Source: Rhizobium sp. FKY42 | GTDB taxonomy: Bacteria; Pseudomonadota; Alphaproteobacteria; Rhizobiales; Rhizobiaceae | Direction: 5' to 3' | DNA: 64,000 nt | Assembly (NCBI RefSeq): GCF_005222835.1 | Contig: NZ_STGA01000008.1 | Coordinates: forward strand, 117,192-181,191 | Shown: one piece after another, positions 21,244 to 30,774 of the stretch | How the letters are laid out: each line of letters opens with the position of its first letter | How positions within the stretch are numbered: the first letter of the stretch is position 1 | Position numbers and translations under genes: made by a program | Notes under the pieces: generated by a model | What the model saw: only the letters and a program-made list of their open reading frames with translations | The model's database searches: none | What the model was told of the DNA's origin: nothing

Positions 21244-21918
21244 TCAGCCAGCCAATGCTACGGCAGCGTTGACTGTTGCCGCCACCAGCACGGTATTGAA
21301 AAAGAAGGCTGTCAAAGAATGAGAGAGATTGATGCGCCTCATCGCGGTCGTCGTAATTGCGACGTCCGATGTTTGTGCCGTCATGCCGATGACGAATGAG
21401 AAGTAGAGAAAATCCAAACCAGACGGTTCCTCCGTTTCGGGAAAGGTAAGTCCACCCTGGATCTTGCAAACACCGTCTGGTCCTGTCACATGCCGCCAGA
21501 AGTGATGCGCATAGTGCGACGCAAACATCGTATGGAGCGTCAGCCAACCGCCGATGACGGACAGGAAGGCAAGCGCAATCTCGAAAACACTGACATGCAA
21601 ACCGCGATTGAGCGCGTTGAATAGTGCTCCGATTGCCGCGACGACAGCCAGAATCGTGACGAGTATGATAGCGTAGGCGGGCGCATCATCGCGCTCCCGA
21701 CTATTTTTGTAACGCTCCACGGTGAGGTGCGGAATTCGCCGTCCCATAATACCCAGATAAATCAGGAAAAACGTGACCGCCGCACCTTCGATAAGGAGAT
21801 TAGGGGCGAGATAAGCGAACAACGGCACGACAGCAACGCCAGCCAATCCCGCACCGTAGAACGGGCTGTAGCGGTGGCTACGCCATTTCAGCCCCGCTCT
21901 GGGTGTCCCGGTTGTCAT
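21244..21918 (-). CDS. DUF1345 membrane protein
   Basis: 224 aa with about five hydrophobic segments. Matches the DUF1345 family, with the characteristic GGLTFPETEEPSGLDFLYFSFVIGMTAQTSD stretch seen here in part as PSGLDFLYFSFVIGMTAQ. An inner-membrane protein of unknown function. It overlaps the 3' end of the UPF0178 gene by 4 bases and precedes fghA by 21 bases, so it is in the formaldehyde operon. Confidence 0.85.
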   Translation of the reverse strand: MTTGTPRAGLKWRSHRYSPFYGAGLAGVAVVPLFAYLAPNLLIEGAAVTFFLIYLGIMGRRIPHLTVERYKNSRERDDAPAYAIILVTILAVVAAIGALFNALNRGLHVSVFEIALAFLSVIGGWLTLHTMFASHYAHHFWRHVTGPDGVCKIQGGLTFPETEEPSGLDFLYFSFVIGMTAQTSDVAITTTAMRRINLSHSLTAFFFNTVLVAATVNAAVALAG

Positions 21919-22373
21919 CCTGCAGATCCGTCAGCGCGCATGGCTCGGCGGCAGAGAACATCCAAGGCGGAGAGAAACGCGGAGCGATCCTTCTGGGTGA
22001 AGGCCGCGTTGTAGCCTTTGCTTTCCCCGGTCTCCCGCAAATGCGCACCGAGGTCCCGCATAGCGCTCGCCATGCCGATGTTTGTCTCGTCAAAAATCCT
22101 GCCCGTTGGTCCCGTGACTTGTGCGCCATTGGCGACGCAACGAACAGCCAGTGGCACATCTGCCGTCACCACCACATCGCCCGCTCCTGCGCGTTCTGCG
22201 ATCCAGTCGTCGGCGGCATCGAATTTACCGGAAACAATCACATTCTTGATCATCGGATCACGAGACGGTCTAAGCCCGGAATTGGCGACGAACGTGACTT
22301 CCATCCCGAAGCGTTCTGCAACTTTCAGGATCTCGGGTTTGACTGGGCAGGCGTCAGCATCGACATAAATCAT
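21915..22373 (-). CDS. yaiI: UPF0178 (YaiI/YqxD) family protein
   Basis: 152 aa. Starts MIYVDADACPVKPEILKVAE, the family signature with its conserved acidic/cysteine cluster, and includes GDVVVTADVPLA. The fold is PIN/NYN-like, which suggests a nuclease-type metal site, but no activity is established. Overlaps both neighbours by 4 bases (ATGA), so translation is coupled with the GNAT gene and the DUF1345 gene. Confidence 0.9.
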   Translation of the reverse strand: MIYVDADACPVKPEILKVAERFGMEVTFVANSGLRPSRDPMIKNVIVSGKFDAADDWIAERAGAGDVVVTADVPLAVRCVANGAQVTGPTGRIFDETNIGMASAMRDLGAHLRETGESKGYNAAFTQKDRSAFLSALDVLCRRAMRADGSAG

Positions 22374-22831
22374 GATGAAGACCTCACCATATCGACGTGG
22401 GGAATACCATCCTCAAAATATTCTTCCGAGATCGCCACGAAACCAAGACCGCCGTAGAAACGCTGAAGATGGCTTTGTGCGGAAATTTCCACGTCGATAC
22501 CGCGGAAGCGATCGGCGCAGATTGCCAACGCCTCCCTGATCACAGCCTCGCCTAAGCGTTTGCCGCGATAATACGGGGAGACCACGACCCGGCCGATCCG
22601 CGGGTTCTTCCCGTCTACCGGCGGGAGAATTCGCGCAGCTGCCATGAGGTCGCTGGCGTGCATCATGCGCAGATGCAGCGCTCCGTCGTCCTTGCCATCC
22701 AGTTCTTCATAGGGGCATGCCTGTTCGACGACGAAAACGTCGACGCGCAGTTTCAATAGAGCATAAAGCTCGCGTGCGGAAAACTCATCAAGGCTCCGCA
22801 CGTCCACTGTGTAGGAAGCGTGGCTGATCAA
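22370..22831 (-). CDS. GNAT N-acetyltransferase, ElaA-like
   Basis: 153 aa. ElaA-type features: LLKLRVDVFVVEQACPYEELDGKD near the start, seen here in part, and the acetyl-CoA loop RVVVSPYYRGKRLGEAVI. Acceptor unknown. The start is TTG at 22831, overlapping the adhC stop; GGTGG lies just upstream. It belongs to the adhC-GNAT-yaiI-DUF1345-fghA string. Confidence 0.85.
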   Translation of the reverse strand: MISHASYTVDVRSLDEFSARELYALLKLRVDVFVVEQACPYEELDGKDDGALHLRMMHASDLMAAARILPPVDGKNPRIGRVVVSPYYRGKRLGEAVIREALAICADRFRGIDVEISAQSHLQRFYGGLGFVAISEEYFEDGIPHVDMVRSSS

Positions 22832-23955
22832 TAAACCACCACGCCGCGAATGCTTTCGCCCTTGTGCATCAACTCGAAGCCCTGGTTGATATCCTCAAGC
22901 GGCATGGTGTGCGTGATCATCGGGTCGATCTGGATCTTTCCGTCCATGTACCAGTCAACGATCTTCGGAACATCGGTACGTCCGCGTGCGCCGCCAAAGG
23001 CCGTGCCCATCCAGTTACGTCCGGTCACAAGCTGGAAGGGGCGCGTCGAGATCTCCTGGCCCGCTCCCGCCACGCCGATGATGATGGATTTGCCCCAGCC
23101 GCGGTGGGAAGATTCCAGTGCCTGACGCATGACCTTGGTGTTACCGGTGCAGTCGAATGTGTAGTCTGCACCACCAATCAGATCGCCGTTTCGCTTCGTC
23201 ATGTTGACGAGGTATGGCACGATGTCATCGCCGACCTCTTTCGGGTTCACGAAATGCGTCATGCCGAACTTTTCGCCCCAGGCCTTGCGGTCCGGATTGA
23301 TGTCGACGCCGATGATCATGTCCGCTCCGGCCAGACGCAACCCCTGCAGGACGTTGAGGCCTATACCGCCAAGACCGAACACGATCGCTGTCGATCCGAT
23401 CTCCACCTTGGCTGTGTTTATGACAGCGCCGATGCCAGTCGTCACGCCGCAGCCGATGTAGCAGATCTTGTCGAAGGGAGCGTCCGGATTGACTTTCGCG
23501 ACAGCGATTTCCGGTAGAACCGTGAAATTCGCGAAGGTGGAACAACCCATATAGTGATGGATCTTGTCCTTGCCGATGGAGAAGCGGCTAGAGCCATCCG
23601 GCATGAGGCCCTGACCTTGTGTGGAGCGAATCGCTGTGCAGAGGTTCGTCTTGCGGGAAAGACAGGAATAGCATTCACGACATTCCGGCGTGTAAAGCGG
23701 AATGACATGGTCGCCCTTCTTCACCGAGGTTACGCCTGGGCCGACGTCGACCACAATGCCGGCACCCTCATGGCCGAGGATCGCCGGGAAGAGACCTTCA
23801 GGATCAGCACCCGACAGCGTGAAATCGTCCGTATGGCAGATCCCGGTTGCCTTGACCTCGATCAGAACCTCACCGGCCCGTGGACCTTCCAGCTGTACCG
23901 TCATGATTTCCAATGGTTTTCCAGTCTGAACGGCGACGGCGGCGCGTACATCCAT
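22828..23955 (-). CDS. adhC: S-(hydroxymethyl)glutathione dehydrogenase, class III alcohol dehydrogenase
   Basis: 375 aa from the ATG at 23955, preceded by GGAG; an upstream in-frame start (24030) adds 25 unrelated residues. Catalytic zinc ligands appear in GICHTDD and GHEGAG, and the structural zinc cysteines in PECRECYSC...NLC. The NAD-binding loop is GLGGIGLNV. It oxidises the formaldehyde-glutathione adduct to S-formylglutathione and also acts as an S-nitrosoglutathione reductase. It heads the operon that ends with fghA. Confidence 0.96.
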   Translation of the reverse strand: MDVRAAVAVQTGKPLEIMTVQLEGPRAGEVLIEVKATGICHTDDFTLSGADPEGLFPAILGHEGAGIVVDVGPGVTSVKKGDHVIPLYTPECRECYSCLSRKTNLCTAIRSTQGQGLMPDGSSRFSIGKDKIHHYMGCSTFANFTVLPEIAVAKVNPDAPFDKICYIGCGVTTGIGAVINTAKVEIGSTAIVFGLGGIGLNVLQGLRLAGADMIIGVDINPDRKAWGEKFGMTHFVNPKEVGDDIVPYLVNMTKRNGDLIGGADYTFDCTGNTKVMRQALESSHRGWGKSIIIGVAGAGQEISTRPFQLVTGRNWMGTAFGGARGRTDVPKIVDWYMDGKIQIDPMITHTMPLEDINQGFELMHKGESIRGVVVY

Positions 23956-24052
23956 TTGCAATCTCCAATATTCTTGATTCCTCACGTTTGTCGCATGCGC
24001 AGAAAGATCACTCAAGTCTTTCAGCGACATTCGCAGGTCTCAAATATGCCGT

Positions 24053-24970
24053 TTACTGCAAACGTTTGCTGACCTGTTCGCGCCAGATGATGAAGAGGCC
24101 GGATGCCACGATGATGGCGATCCCCACCCACTTCGACGGCGTGGGAAAGTCAGAAAACAGCAAATAGCCCAGAACCGTTGCCGAAATGATCTCAAAATAC
24201 TGGAATGGTGCCAGGAGAGACAGGGACGCCATTCGGAACGCGCGAACCACGAGCAGATGGACGTAGCCGGACAGCGACCCCAGAATGACAAGCAATGTGA
24301 GCCCAAGGGTCGACGAGGGCAGAGACATCTCGAAGTCAGTTTGTCCGGCCTGATGGCCGATCACCAGAATAGCACCCATGAACAGGGTGCCACCCATGCC
24401 AGACATCATCTGCATCGTCAGCGGCGAGTCGGCGTCTCCGAGGGCGCGATTGAGAAAAAGGTAGAGGGTGAATAGGGCGGCGCAGGCTACCGGTAGAAGC
24501 GAGGTCAGGCCAAAAATGGCATAACTCGGCTGGATGACGATCATAGCACCGGCAAAGCCGACAAGGATTGCCAGCCATCTGCGCCAGCCGACGCGCTCTC
24601 CCAGAAAGATTGCAGACATGATTGTCAGTAAGAAAGGCTCGACAAAATAGATGGCGAATACGTCTGCCAAAGGCATGTATTTGACGGCGGTGAAGAACAG
24701 CAGGCTGGCTGCGGCGTGAAGCGCGCCGCGCAGCAGGTTCATCCATGGTCGCTTCACGTTACGGAAGCTGCCAATGCTCCAGAAGAAGATGGGTGTCAAA
24801 ACAACGAGTTGAAAGAAGAAGCGATAGAACGTCACTTGCCCGGGCGACATGGTTTCGAATGTCGCCATGTATTTTGCGATGGCATCCATCATCGGAAGCA
24901 CGATCATGCAGAAGGCCATGAGCGCCATTCCAGGCAAGGTACGGTCGGTGCTTGCGCTCGCGCTCTGCAT
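24053..24970 (-). CDS. EamA-type DMT superfamily transporter
   Basis: 305 aa with ten predicted membrane segments and two EamA repeats. Recognisable features are VTFYRFFFQL in the first repeat, LLFFTAVKYMPLADVFAIYF, and the LGERVGWRRWLAILVGFAGA end of that repeat. Substrate unknown. I chose the ATG at 24970 because AGGGAGA is seven bases upstream. A nearby upstream ATG lacks such a site. Same strand as adhC but probably its own unit. Confidence 0.88.
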   Translation of the reverse strand: MQSASASTDRTLPGMALMAFCMIVLPMMDAIAKYMATFETMSPGQVTFYRFFFQLVVLTPIFFWSIGSFRNVKRPWMNLLRGALHAAASLLFFTAVKYMPLADVFAIYFVEPFLLTIMSAIFLGERVGWRRWLAILVGFAGAMIVIQPSYAIFGLTSLLPVACAALFTLYLFLNRALGDADSPLTMQMMSGMGGTLFMGAILVIGHQAGQTDFEMSLPSSTLGLTLLVILGSLSGYVHLLVVRAFRMASLSLLAPFQYFEIISATVLGYLLFSDFPTPSKWVGIAIIVASGLFIIWREQVSKRLQ

Positions 24971-25038
24971 AAGTGTTCTCCCTATGTTCGACATCAATCA
25001 CAGGGACTCACCATACGTCAAGCACTTCGTCCGCTCAC

Positions 25039-25761
25039 TCAGACCATTTCCCGTGCTGTTGGTCCGAACACGTTTTCGAATGCCTGCCTCAGCCTGACAT
25101 CAACGTCTGTCATCAAGATTGGCAGGCCGAGATCCATGAGGCTGGTGACGCCGTAGGCCGAAATTCCACAGGGCACGATGCCTGAAAAATGCGAGAGGTC
25201 GGGATCGACATTAAGCGAGAGACCGTGGAAGCTGACCCAGCGCCGCAGGCGGATACCAAGCGCTGCAATCTTATCCTCGGCCATTGATCCGTCTGGCAAA
25301 AGCGGTTTTTCCGGTCTGCGCACCCAGACGCCAACGCGATCCTCGCGGCGTTCGCCGCGAACATTCATCGAGTCCAATGTGTAGATGATCACCTCTTCGA
25401 GTGCGGCGACATAGCCGCGCACATCCTGGCGTCGACGCTTGAGATCCAGCATGACATAGGCCACGCGCTGACCAGGTCCGTGATAGGTATATTCTCCTCC
25501 GCGGCCTGTGGCGAAAACGGGAAAACGATCCGGTTCGATCAGGTCAGCGGAATCTGCACTCGTGCCCGCCGTGTAGAGAGGCGGATGCTCCAGAAGCCAG
25601 ACAAGTTCGTCCGCTTTGCCATCAGCAATGTCCGCTACCTCGCGTTCCATCACCGCAAGCGCATGGTCGTAGGGCACCAGATCATCAGAGATTCTCCAGC
25701 GAACGGGCGGGGAGCCCTCTTTCGGCAGCATGGAAATCTCAAGATCGGTGCGCGTCAGCAT
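25039..25761 (-). CDS. lipB: Lipoyl(octanoyl) transferase LipB
   Basis: 240 aa. The family signature [21 protein letters not shown] is present in part as [11 protein letters not shown]. The catalytic cysteine is in [15 protein letters not shown] and the activating lysine in [19 protein letters not shown]. It transfers octanoyl from acyl carrier protein to lipoyl domains, including GcvH of this window. The ATG at 25761 follows AGAGAG; the frame is open further upstream but without family similarity. Confidence 0.95.
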   Translation of the reverse strand: MLTRTDLEISMLPKEGSPPVRWRISDDLVPYDHALAVMEREVADIADGKADELVWLLEHPPLYTAGTSADSADLIEPDRFPVFATGRGGEYTYHGPGQRVAYVMLDLKRRRQDVRGYVAALEEVIIYTLDSMNVRGERREDRVGVWVRRPEKPLLPDGSMAEDKIAALGIRLRRWVSFHGLSLNVDPDLSHFSGIVPCGISAYGVTSLMDLGLPILMTDVDVRLRQAFENVFGPTAREMV

Positions 25762-25888
25762 GGCATGGCTCTCTTTTTTCGATGATGCCCGCTTATATCC
25801 ACAGGCGCAAAACCCTTCAAATGCGGGCTCCTCCACATATGGGGATTGTTTCGAGAAATTTATCTTTCAAAAAACTGTCACGGCGCTC

Positions 25889-25917
25889 TTGCGCGGGTCA
25901 AAACGCTTTGCTAGATG
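25889..25917 (+). promoter_or_regulatory. Promoter of tRNA-Leu
   Basis: TTGCGC (25889-25894) and TAGATG (25912-25917) with a 17-base spacer, ending 33 bases before the tRNA. Good spacing but moderate hexamer match. Confidence 0.5.
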
Positions 25918-25950
25918 CTCCCTCGCCGACGCAAGAAGGCCTACCACGAT

Positions 25951-26035
25951 GCGGTCGTGGCGGAATTGGTAGACGCGCAGCGTTGAGGTCGCTGTGGGGC
26001 AACCCGTGGAAGTTCGAGTCTTCTCGACCGCACCA
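25951..26035 (+). tRNA. tRNA-Leu (anticodon GAG)
   Basis: Acceptor stem GCGGTCG/CGACCGC, D arm with AATTGGTAGAC, anticodon stem CAGCG/CGCTG with the seven-base loop TTGAGGT giving anticodon GAG, a long variable arm (TGGGGCAACCCG) and T arm with GTTCGAGTC. The type II variable arm and anticodon both indicate leucine. The CCA end is encoded. A clear terminator follows. Confidence 0.97.
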
Positions 26036-26041
26036 AACAAA

Positions 26042-26064
26042 CCCGGCTTCGGCCGGGTTTTTTG
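26042..26064 (+). terminator. Intrinsic terminator after tRNA-Leu
   Basis: CCCGGC-TTCG-GCCGGG followed by TTTTTTGTTTT. The stem is perfect with a stable TTCG loop. It starts within ten bases of the tRNA CCA end. Confidence 0.92.
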
Positions 26065-26196
26065 TTTTACGCCAACGGCTTACTTTCCATCCGACTATGA
26101 TTTCAACGCGACAGCGCATGAAGACGCACATAGCGGGGTCTCGGCGAAATCCGGTTGTTTGTGTCCGGCGGTTCCGAGTTCAGCGCGTTTAATGTC

Positions 26197-26595
26197 TCAG
26201 GCGGTATCTTGCCCCCCCCCAACTCCAGTCACCGGCAGAGGGCACGTTCCATCGTTGAATACGCGGGAGCGAGTCAGAAATCGCCTTTCCCTGCCATTAT
26301 CAAGCGAGAACATCCCACCACGACCGGGCACGACACCTATGATCAATTGGGTATGCTTCCAGAGGGCGTATTGGCTCTCGCTGATATAGACCGGCACTCC
26401 TCCGATTTCTCCGAGTTTTACATCCGTCTCACCTATACGGTAGTCGTTCGCCGGATAACACATGGGCGAGGAGCCATCGCAGCATCCGCCGGATTGGTGA
26501 AAAATGATCTCCGGATAATCCTGCTGTATCTCGCGGATCAGTTCGAGTGCCGCGTCGGTTGCGCGCACGCGCTCTGCGTTCAGCATTTTGTCCAT
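26197..26595 (-). CDS. DUF779 family protein
   Basis: 132 aa from the ATG at 26595, which has GGAGGA directly upstream; an ATG at 26607 is also in frame. The family core is clear: FHQSGGCCDGSSPMCYP, with a cysteine cluster that may bind metal, then VYISESQYALWKHTQL. DUF779 proteins are often encoded beside aldehyde dehydrogenases, as here. The C-terminal tail after RFLTRSRVFNDG is read through a run of nine C on the plus strand (G in the gene, 26212-26220), so slippage would change only the tail. Confidence 0.87.
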   Translation of the reverse strand: MDKMLNAERVRATDAALELIREIQQDYPEIIFHQSGGCCDGSSPMCYPANDYRIGETDVKLGEIGGVPVYISESQYALWKHTQLIIGVVPGRGGMFSLDNGRERRFLTRSRVFNDGTCPLPVTGVGGGQDTA

Positions 26596-26674
26596 CTGAT
26601 CCTCCATCCTGGAATGCGAGAAGACCCCCGCTCGGGGGAACGGGAGCCTTCGCCGTCCGATAGTCGGGCAACTA

Positions 26675-28183
26675 TCAGAAGAAACCGAGTGCTTTCGAGC
26701 TGTAGCTCACCAGCATGTTCTTGGTCTGCTGGTAGTGATCGAGCATCATCTTGTGCGTTTCGCGGCCAATGCCCGATTGCTTGTAGCCACCAAAGGCCGC
26801 ATGCGCCGGGTAGGCATGGTAGCAATTGGTCCAGACGCGGCCAGCCTGGATCTCACGGCCAAAGCGATAGGCGCGGTTGCCATCACGCGTCCAGACACCA
26901 GCGCCGAGGCCATAGAGTGTGTCATTGGCGATTTCGAGCGCTTCCTCGTCGTCCTTGAAGGTGGTGACAGAGACAACCGGGCCGAAGATTTCCTCCTGGA
27001 AAATCCGCATCTTGTTATGGCCGCGGAACACTGTTGGCTTCACGTAGTAGCCGTTAGCCAACTCGCCGCCCAGATCATTACGCGACCCTCCTGTCAGCAC
27101 TTCCGCGCCTTCCTGGCGACCGATATCCATGTAGGACAGGATCTTTTCCAACTGCTCATTGGAAGCCTGCGCGCCGATCATGGTGGCCGGATCCAGTGGG
27201 TTGCCCTGCTTGATCAGTTCAACCCGCTTTACTGCACGCTCCATGAACCGATCATAGATGGATTCATGAACCAATGCGCGGCTGGGGCAGGTGCAGACCT
27301 CACCCTGATTGAGGGCAAACATGGCGAAACCTTCAAGCGCCTTGTCGAGATAATCGTCGTCTTCCGCCATCACGTCGGCGAAGAAAATGTTTGGCGATTT
27401 TCCTCCGAGTTCCAGCGTCACCGGAATAAGGTTCTGGCTGGCATACTGCATGATCAGTTTGCCTGTCGTTGTTTCGCCGGTGAAGGCAATCTTGGCAATG
27501 CGCGGGCTGGTAGCCAGCGGCTTGCCTGCTTCAAGACCGAAGCCGTTGACGATGTTCAACACGCCGGGCGGCAGCAGGTCGCCAACGATTTCAGCCCAAA
27601 CGAGAATGGAAGCCGGGGTCTGCTCGGCGGGCTTCAGCACCACGCAATTGCCGGCAGCAAGGGCAGGGGCGAGCTTCCAGGCGGCCATCAGGATCGGGAA
27701 GTTCCACGGAATAATTTGGCCGACAACGCCCAGAGGTTCGTGGAAGTGATAGGCGACCGTATCATTGTCCACCTCGCCGATAGAGCCTTCCTGCGCACGG
27801 ATGCAGGCCGCAAAATACCGAAAATGATCGATTGCCAACGGAATATCGGCGGCCATGGTTTCACGAATTGGCTTGCCGTTGTCCCAGGTTTCCGCCTGTG
27901 CCAGAACTTCCAGCTTGTCTTCCATCCGCTGGGCGATCTTCATCAGTATGTTGGAACGCTCCGTCGTGGAGGTGCGGCCCCATTTATCCTTTGCCGCATG
28001 GGCAGCATCGAGGGCGGCATTGACATCGTGCTCGTCCGAGCGAGCGATCTCGCAGAGCTTGCCGCCGGTGACCGGTGTGATGTTGTCGAAGTAGCGGCCA
28101 TTGATCGGCTCACGCCATTCGCCGCCAATGTAGTTGGCGTATTTCAGCTTGAACGGTGATTCAACGATTTTCTGGTGCAGCAT
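26675..28183 (-). CDS. NAD-dependent aldehyde dehydrogenase
   Basis: 502 aa. Catalytic Cys is in [13 protein letters not shown] and the general base Glu in [12 protein letters not shown]; the NAD-binding segment [21 protein letters not shown] is also present. This is the ExaC/AldB-like subfamily that oxidises acetaldehyde and related short aldehydes. The ATG at 28183 follows GGAGG. DUF779 lies 79 bases downstream and an AcoR-like regulator upstream, a common arrangement for alcohol/aldehyde catabolism. Confidence 0.93.
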   Translation of the reverse strand: MLHQKIVESPFKLKYANYIGGEWREPINGRYFDNITPVTGGKLCEIARSDEHDVNAALDAAHAAKDKWGRTSTTERSNILMKIAQRMEDKLEVLAQAETWDNGKPIRETMAADIPLAIDHFRYFAACIRAQEGSIGEVDNDTVAYHFHEPLGVVGQIIPWNFPILMAAWKLAPALAAGNCVVLKPAEQTPASILVWAEIVGDLLPPGVLNIVNGFGLEAGKPLATSPRIAKIAFTGETTTGKLIMQYASQNLIPVTLELGGKSPNIFFADVMAEDDDYLDKALEGFAMFALNQGEVCTCPSRALVHESIYDRFMERAVKRVELIKQGNPLDPATMIGAQASNEQLEKILSYMDIGRQEGAEVLTGGSRNDLGGELANGYYVKPTVFRGHNKMRIFQEEIFGPVVSVTTFKDDEEALEIANDTLYGLGAGVWTRDGNRAYRFGREIQAGRVWTNCYHAYPAHAAFGGYKQSGIGRETHKMMLDHYQQTKNMLVSYSSKALGFF

Positions 28184-28285
28184 GTCATCCTCCCATGGAT
28201 TCAACTGGTTCTTCCGAACCGGTGAGGAGACTGTGCGCCCGTTCAAGGTACGTTCAAAGATGGGGAAGGAGCTATCGCACTGCAC

Positions 28286-28307
28286 ACTGTCGCAAGATTG
28301 AGACAGT
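28286..28307. promoter_or_regulatory. Dyad upstream of the aldehyde dehydrogenase gene
   Basis: ACTGTC (28286-28291) and GACAGT (28302-28307) form an inverted repeat with matching inner bases CA and TG. It lies about 100 bases upstream of the dehydrogenase start and just after the stop of the regulator gene. Its TGTC-GACA form resembles binding sites of AcoR-type activators, so it is a plausible operator; that is inference. Confidence 0.5.
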
Positions 28308-28317
28308 CCAAGCGGGT

Positions 28318-29271
28318 TCAGTTGAGGTTGAGCTTCTTCATCTTGCGGTGAAGCGTTGCCCGGCTCATTCCAAGTGAAATCGCCGCCTGGGAAACATTGC
28401 CGCTTGCACGGGAAAGGGCGCGCTTGAGGGCTGCACGCTCAGCCTGCTGCAGATCCTCGTTGTCGGGGCCAGACCCATCCTGCAGTAGGTCCGCAGCAGG
28501 AACACCGGCGGAGATACGCTCATCCGTCAACCTTAGCACAGCGCGTGCGGATCTTGTCGCGCCCAGAACAAGGTCGTTCCGATCGACGGCAAGAAGTGCG
28601 GAAGTGGCCCCTGTTTCCGTCGGCACCATGATGAAGCGTGCACCGGCATAGGCTCTACCAAAGAGATTCAGCTCTATGCGCATTGCCGAGTCGCGAACCG
28701 TCTGCTGAAGGATGCTCAACGTAATGGCATCCATATCTTCGCGGCAGGTCGATACATCCAGCGCACCGCACAAGCGGCCCAGATGGTCGCGAATAGGGGA
28801 GGTAGTGCAACTCAGCGCAATATTGGAAGATAGAAAGTGCTGGTCACGGATGATCGCAACAGATCGCTCTTCGGCCAGTGCAGTGCCAATACCGTTCGTA
28901 CCGACGCTTGCCTCGGACCAGATCGACCCGGTCCACAACCCAAGCTGATGGAAATCCTTGTCGTCGCCGCGCGTACCCCGACGCTCCAGCGCAACTCCAT
29001 CCTGATCCGTCAGCAGCAGGCAGCAACCGGCCTTACCAACAGTGTGAAACAGGCGGTCGATTTCATCGGTAGAACTTTCGACAAGAGATGAGGCACGGTC
29101 GCGCGCGCGGCGAAACTCCACGTCTGTAAGCCTGTCGGGAAGCCTTGCCTGCTCCGGTGCCAGCTTGTGCATAGTCATGCAGCGGCGCCAGGAGGCAACA
29201 ACCGTTGACCCCGCAGCAGTCGACTGCGCAGACGCGTAAACCTGATCAGCATGCGCAACAGTCTGCCGCAT
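28318..29271 (-). CDS. AcoR-like transcriptional regulator without AAA+ domain
   Basis: 317 aa. An N-terminal helical region ([14 protein letters not shown]) leads into a GAF-like sensor domain ([15 protein letters not shown] ... [16 protein letters not shown]). The C-terminus is a Fis-type helix-turn-helix ([20 protein letters not shown]). The central sigma54-activating AAA+ domain of AcoR is missing, so it probably acts with sigma70. Start at the ATG 29271 with GGAGG seven bases upstream. The next gene on the strand is the aldehyde dehydrogenase, its likely target. Confidence 0.87.
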   Translation of the reverse strand: MRQTVAHADQVYASAQSTAAGSTVVASWRRCMTMHKLAPEQARLPDRLTDVEFRRARDRASSLVESSTDEIDRLFHTVGKAGCCLLLTDQDGVALERRGTRGDDKDFHQLGLWTGSIWSEASVGTNGIGTALAEERSVAIIRDQHFLSSNIALSCTTSPIRDHLGRLCGALDVSTCREDMDAITLSILQQTVRDSAMRIELNLFGRAYAGARFIMVPTETGATSALLAVDRNDLVLGATRSARAVLRLTDERISAGVPAADLLQDGSGPDNEDLQQAERAALKRALSRASGNVSQAAISLGMSRATLHRKMKKLNLN

Positions 29272-29595
29272 CTGCTCCTCCAACCAAATGCATGCCTAGT
29301 TTGCGCGTCTTTTCAGTTCAACGCAATTGCCTTTGACAATCGTCAGGTATGATCACCAAACGGCGTCATCGAAGCCGCGCTACCACTAACTACATGAAAA
29401 GACGAGTAGTTTCTAACGGTTCTAAAGTGGACAAATTTTAACCTGTTTTACGCGAATTAAAGTTGACAATCCTAGTCACGTTAGTAGTTATCGCCCGACT
29501 TCGTTTGGCATTTCTGGCGGCCAAGCCTGCTAGCCGCCCGCCGCTTCGGGTTCTGGTGTCAGTTGCGCTTTGATCAAACAGCATAGGAGTTCGCG
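29272..29595. other. Intergenic region upstream of the siderophore operon
   Basis: 324 bases between divergent genes, A/T-richer than its surroundings. It holds the IRO-like box and promoter at 29463-29491. It also holds TTTCTAACGG-TTCTAAA (29410-29426), which on the minus strand reads TTTAGAA-CCG-TTAGAAA, partly like the Irr ICE motif. No open reading frame is supported here. Confidence 0.6.
29463..29491 (+). promoter_or_regulatory. Siderophore promoter with IRO-box-like site
   Basis: TTGACA (29463-29468) is followed after 17 bases by a weak -10 (AGTTAT, 29486-29491). Overlapping the -35 is TGA-CAATCCTAG-TCA (29464-29478), an exact TGA-N9-TCA as described for the rhizobial iron regulator RirA. 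Overlap of repressor box and -35 would give repression under iron sufficiency. The -10 match is poor, so the exact start point is uncertain. Confidence 0.6.
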
Positions 29596-30774
29596 ATGAC
29601 AGAGTTAGTTTCGCCCCTTGCGGCACCTGGATTCCAGAATGCTCATACCTTTCTTCTGTCGACACCGGAACACGAACTGGAAGCGCATGGCGTGATCCGA
29701 ACTCTGCCGCGCGGAACAGCCGATAGCCTGAGCGACCGGGTTTCGAGCTTCTTCCGGACTGCGTCAGATGGACCTGCTCTCCTTGTCGGTGCGGTGCCGT
29801 TTGCTTCCAGCGATGAGGATTATCTGTTCCAGCCTGCCCGCATTGGACGCCTGCTAGGCGCAAAGTCCGGTGGTGATACCGCATCCGGCTCCGGGCGCTG
29901 GATGCTACGCCCGTACCCTTCCGCCGACGACTATGCCGAGAGCGTCGCAAGATGCGTTGCTGCTCTCACGGACCCAGCGGCTGCAACGCAGGTAACGAAA
30001 GCTGTCCTCTCCAGAAGTCTGGAGTTGCAGTCGGATGCTATTATCCCCGTTGCACAGGTTATCAACCGGCTGCGACGCGATCCTTCCGTGACCGTGTTCC
30101 GAGCGTCGCTTCCGGCTAGAGCTGCGACCGCTCTTGTCGGAGCGACCCCTGAACTGCTTCTTTCGAAGAAGGCTGAGCTGGCAGTGTCTTATCCGCTTGC
30201 CGGGTCCGCGCGGCGTTCGAGTGATCCTTTGGCAGACCGTCAAGCGGCGCGCGATCTTCTTGGATCCGAAAAAGACCAGCGAGAGCATCGCATCACGCGG
30301 GAAATGATTTTCGATACGCTTGGTCCTTACGCGATAGAGATTTCTGCGCCGGAAGGCACGACCATCCGCTCCACGGCCACCATGCATCATCTGGGAACCC
30401 GGATCGTCGCGAAGCTGAAGGACCGCGATACGCCGGTTGCAGATTTGCTTTCGCTACTACATCCCACACCCGCCGTTTGCGGATTGCCGAGGCGGGAAGC
30501 GGCAGATCTGATCTCCCGGCTGGAAGGCTATGATCGCGGCTTCTATGCCGGTGCCGTTGGCTGGATCGACGATCAGCAAGATGGGGAATGGTACGTCTCC
30601 ATCCGCTGCGCTGAGATTTCGGAGCGTCGCGCGCGGGTCTTCGCCGGTGCCGGCATTGTGCCGGGGTCTGATCCCGTCAAGGAAACGGAAGAGACCTCCG
30701 CCAAGTTCACGGCCATGCTGACTGCACTCGGCATCGACGAGCAGGGGCGTCCGTTGCAGGAGTTCGCTGCATGA
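29596..30774 (+). CDS. entC: Isochorismate synthase
   Basis: 392 aa. Chorismate-binding enzyme with the family core [20 protein letters not shown], followed by [38 protein letters not shown] and FYAGAVGW. It converts chorismate to isochorismate, the first step to 2,3-dihydroxybenzoate. The salicylate/menaquinone homologues are similar, but the adjacent entE/entB/entA genes settle the role. AGGAG precedes the ATG. The stop overlaps the entE start by 4 bases. Confidence 0.95.
   Translation: MTELVSPLAAPGFQNAHTFLLSTPEHELEAHGVIRTLPRGTADSLSDRVSSFFRTASDGPALLVGAVPFASSDEDYLFQPARIGRLLGAKSGGDTASGSGRWMLRPYPSADDYAESVARCVAALTDPAAATQVTKAVLSRSLELQSDAIIPVAQVINRLRRDPSVTVFRASLPARAATALVGATPELLLSKKAELAVSYPLAGSARRSSDPLADRQAARDLLGSEKDQREHRITREMIFDTLGPYAIEISAPEGTTIRSTATMHHLGTRIVAKLKDRDTPVADLLSLLHPTPAVCGLPRREAADLISRLEGYDRGFYAGAVGWIDDQQDGEWYVSIRCAEISERRARVFAGAGIVPGSDPVKETEETSAKFTAMLTALGIDEQGRPLQEFAA

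Noticed and set aside
26735..28159. 474-aa open frame on the plus strand
   Set aside because: Antisense to the aldehyde dehydrogenase, which has all catalytic motifs.
28184..28285. Sigma54 (-24/-12) promoter for the aldehyde dehydrogenase
   Set aside because: No TGGC-N8-TGC element on either strand, and the adjacent regulator has no AAA+ domain.
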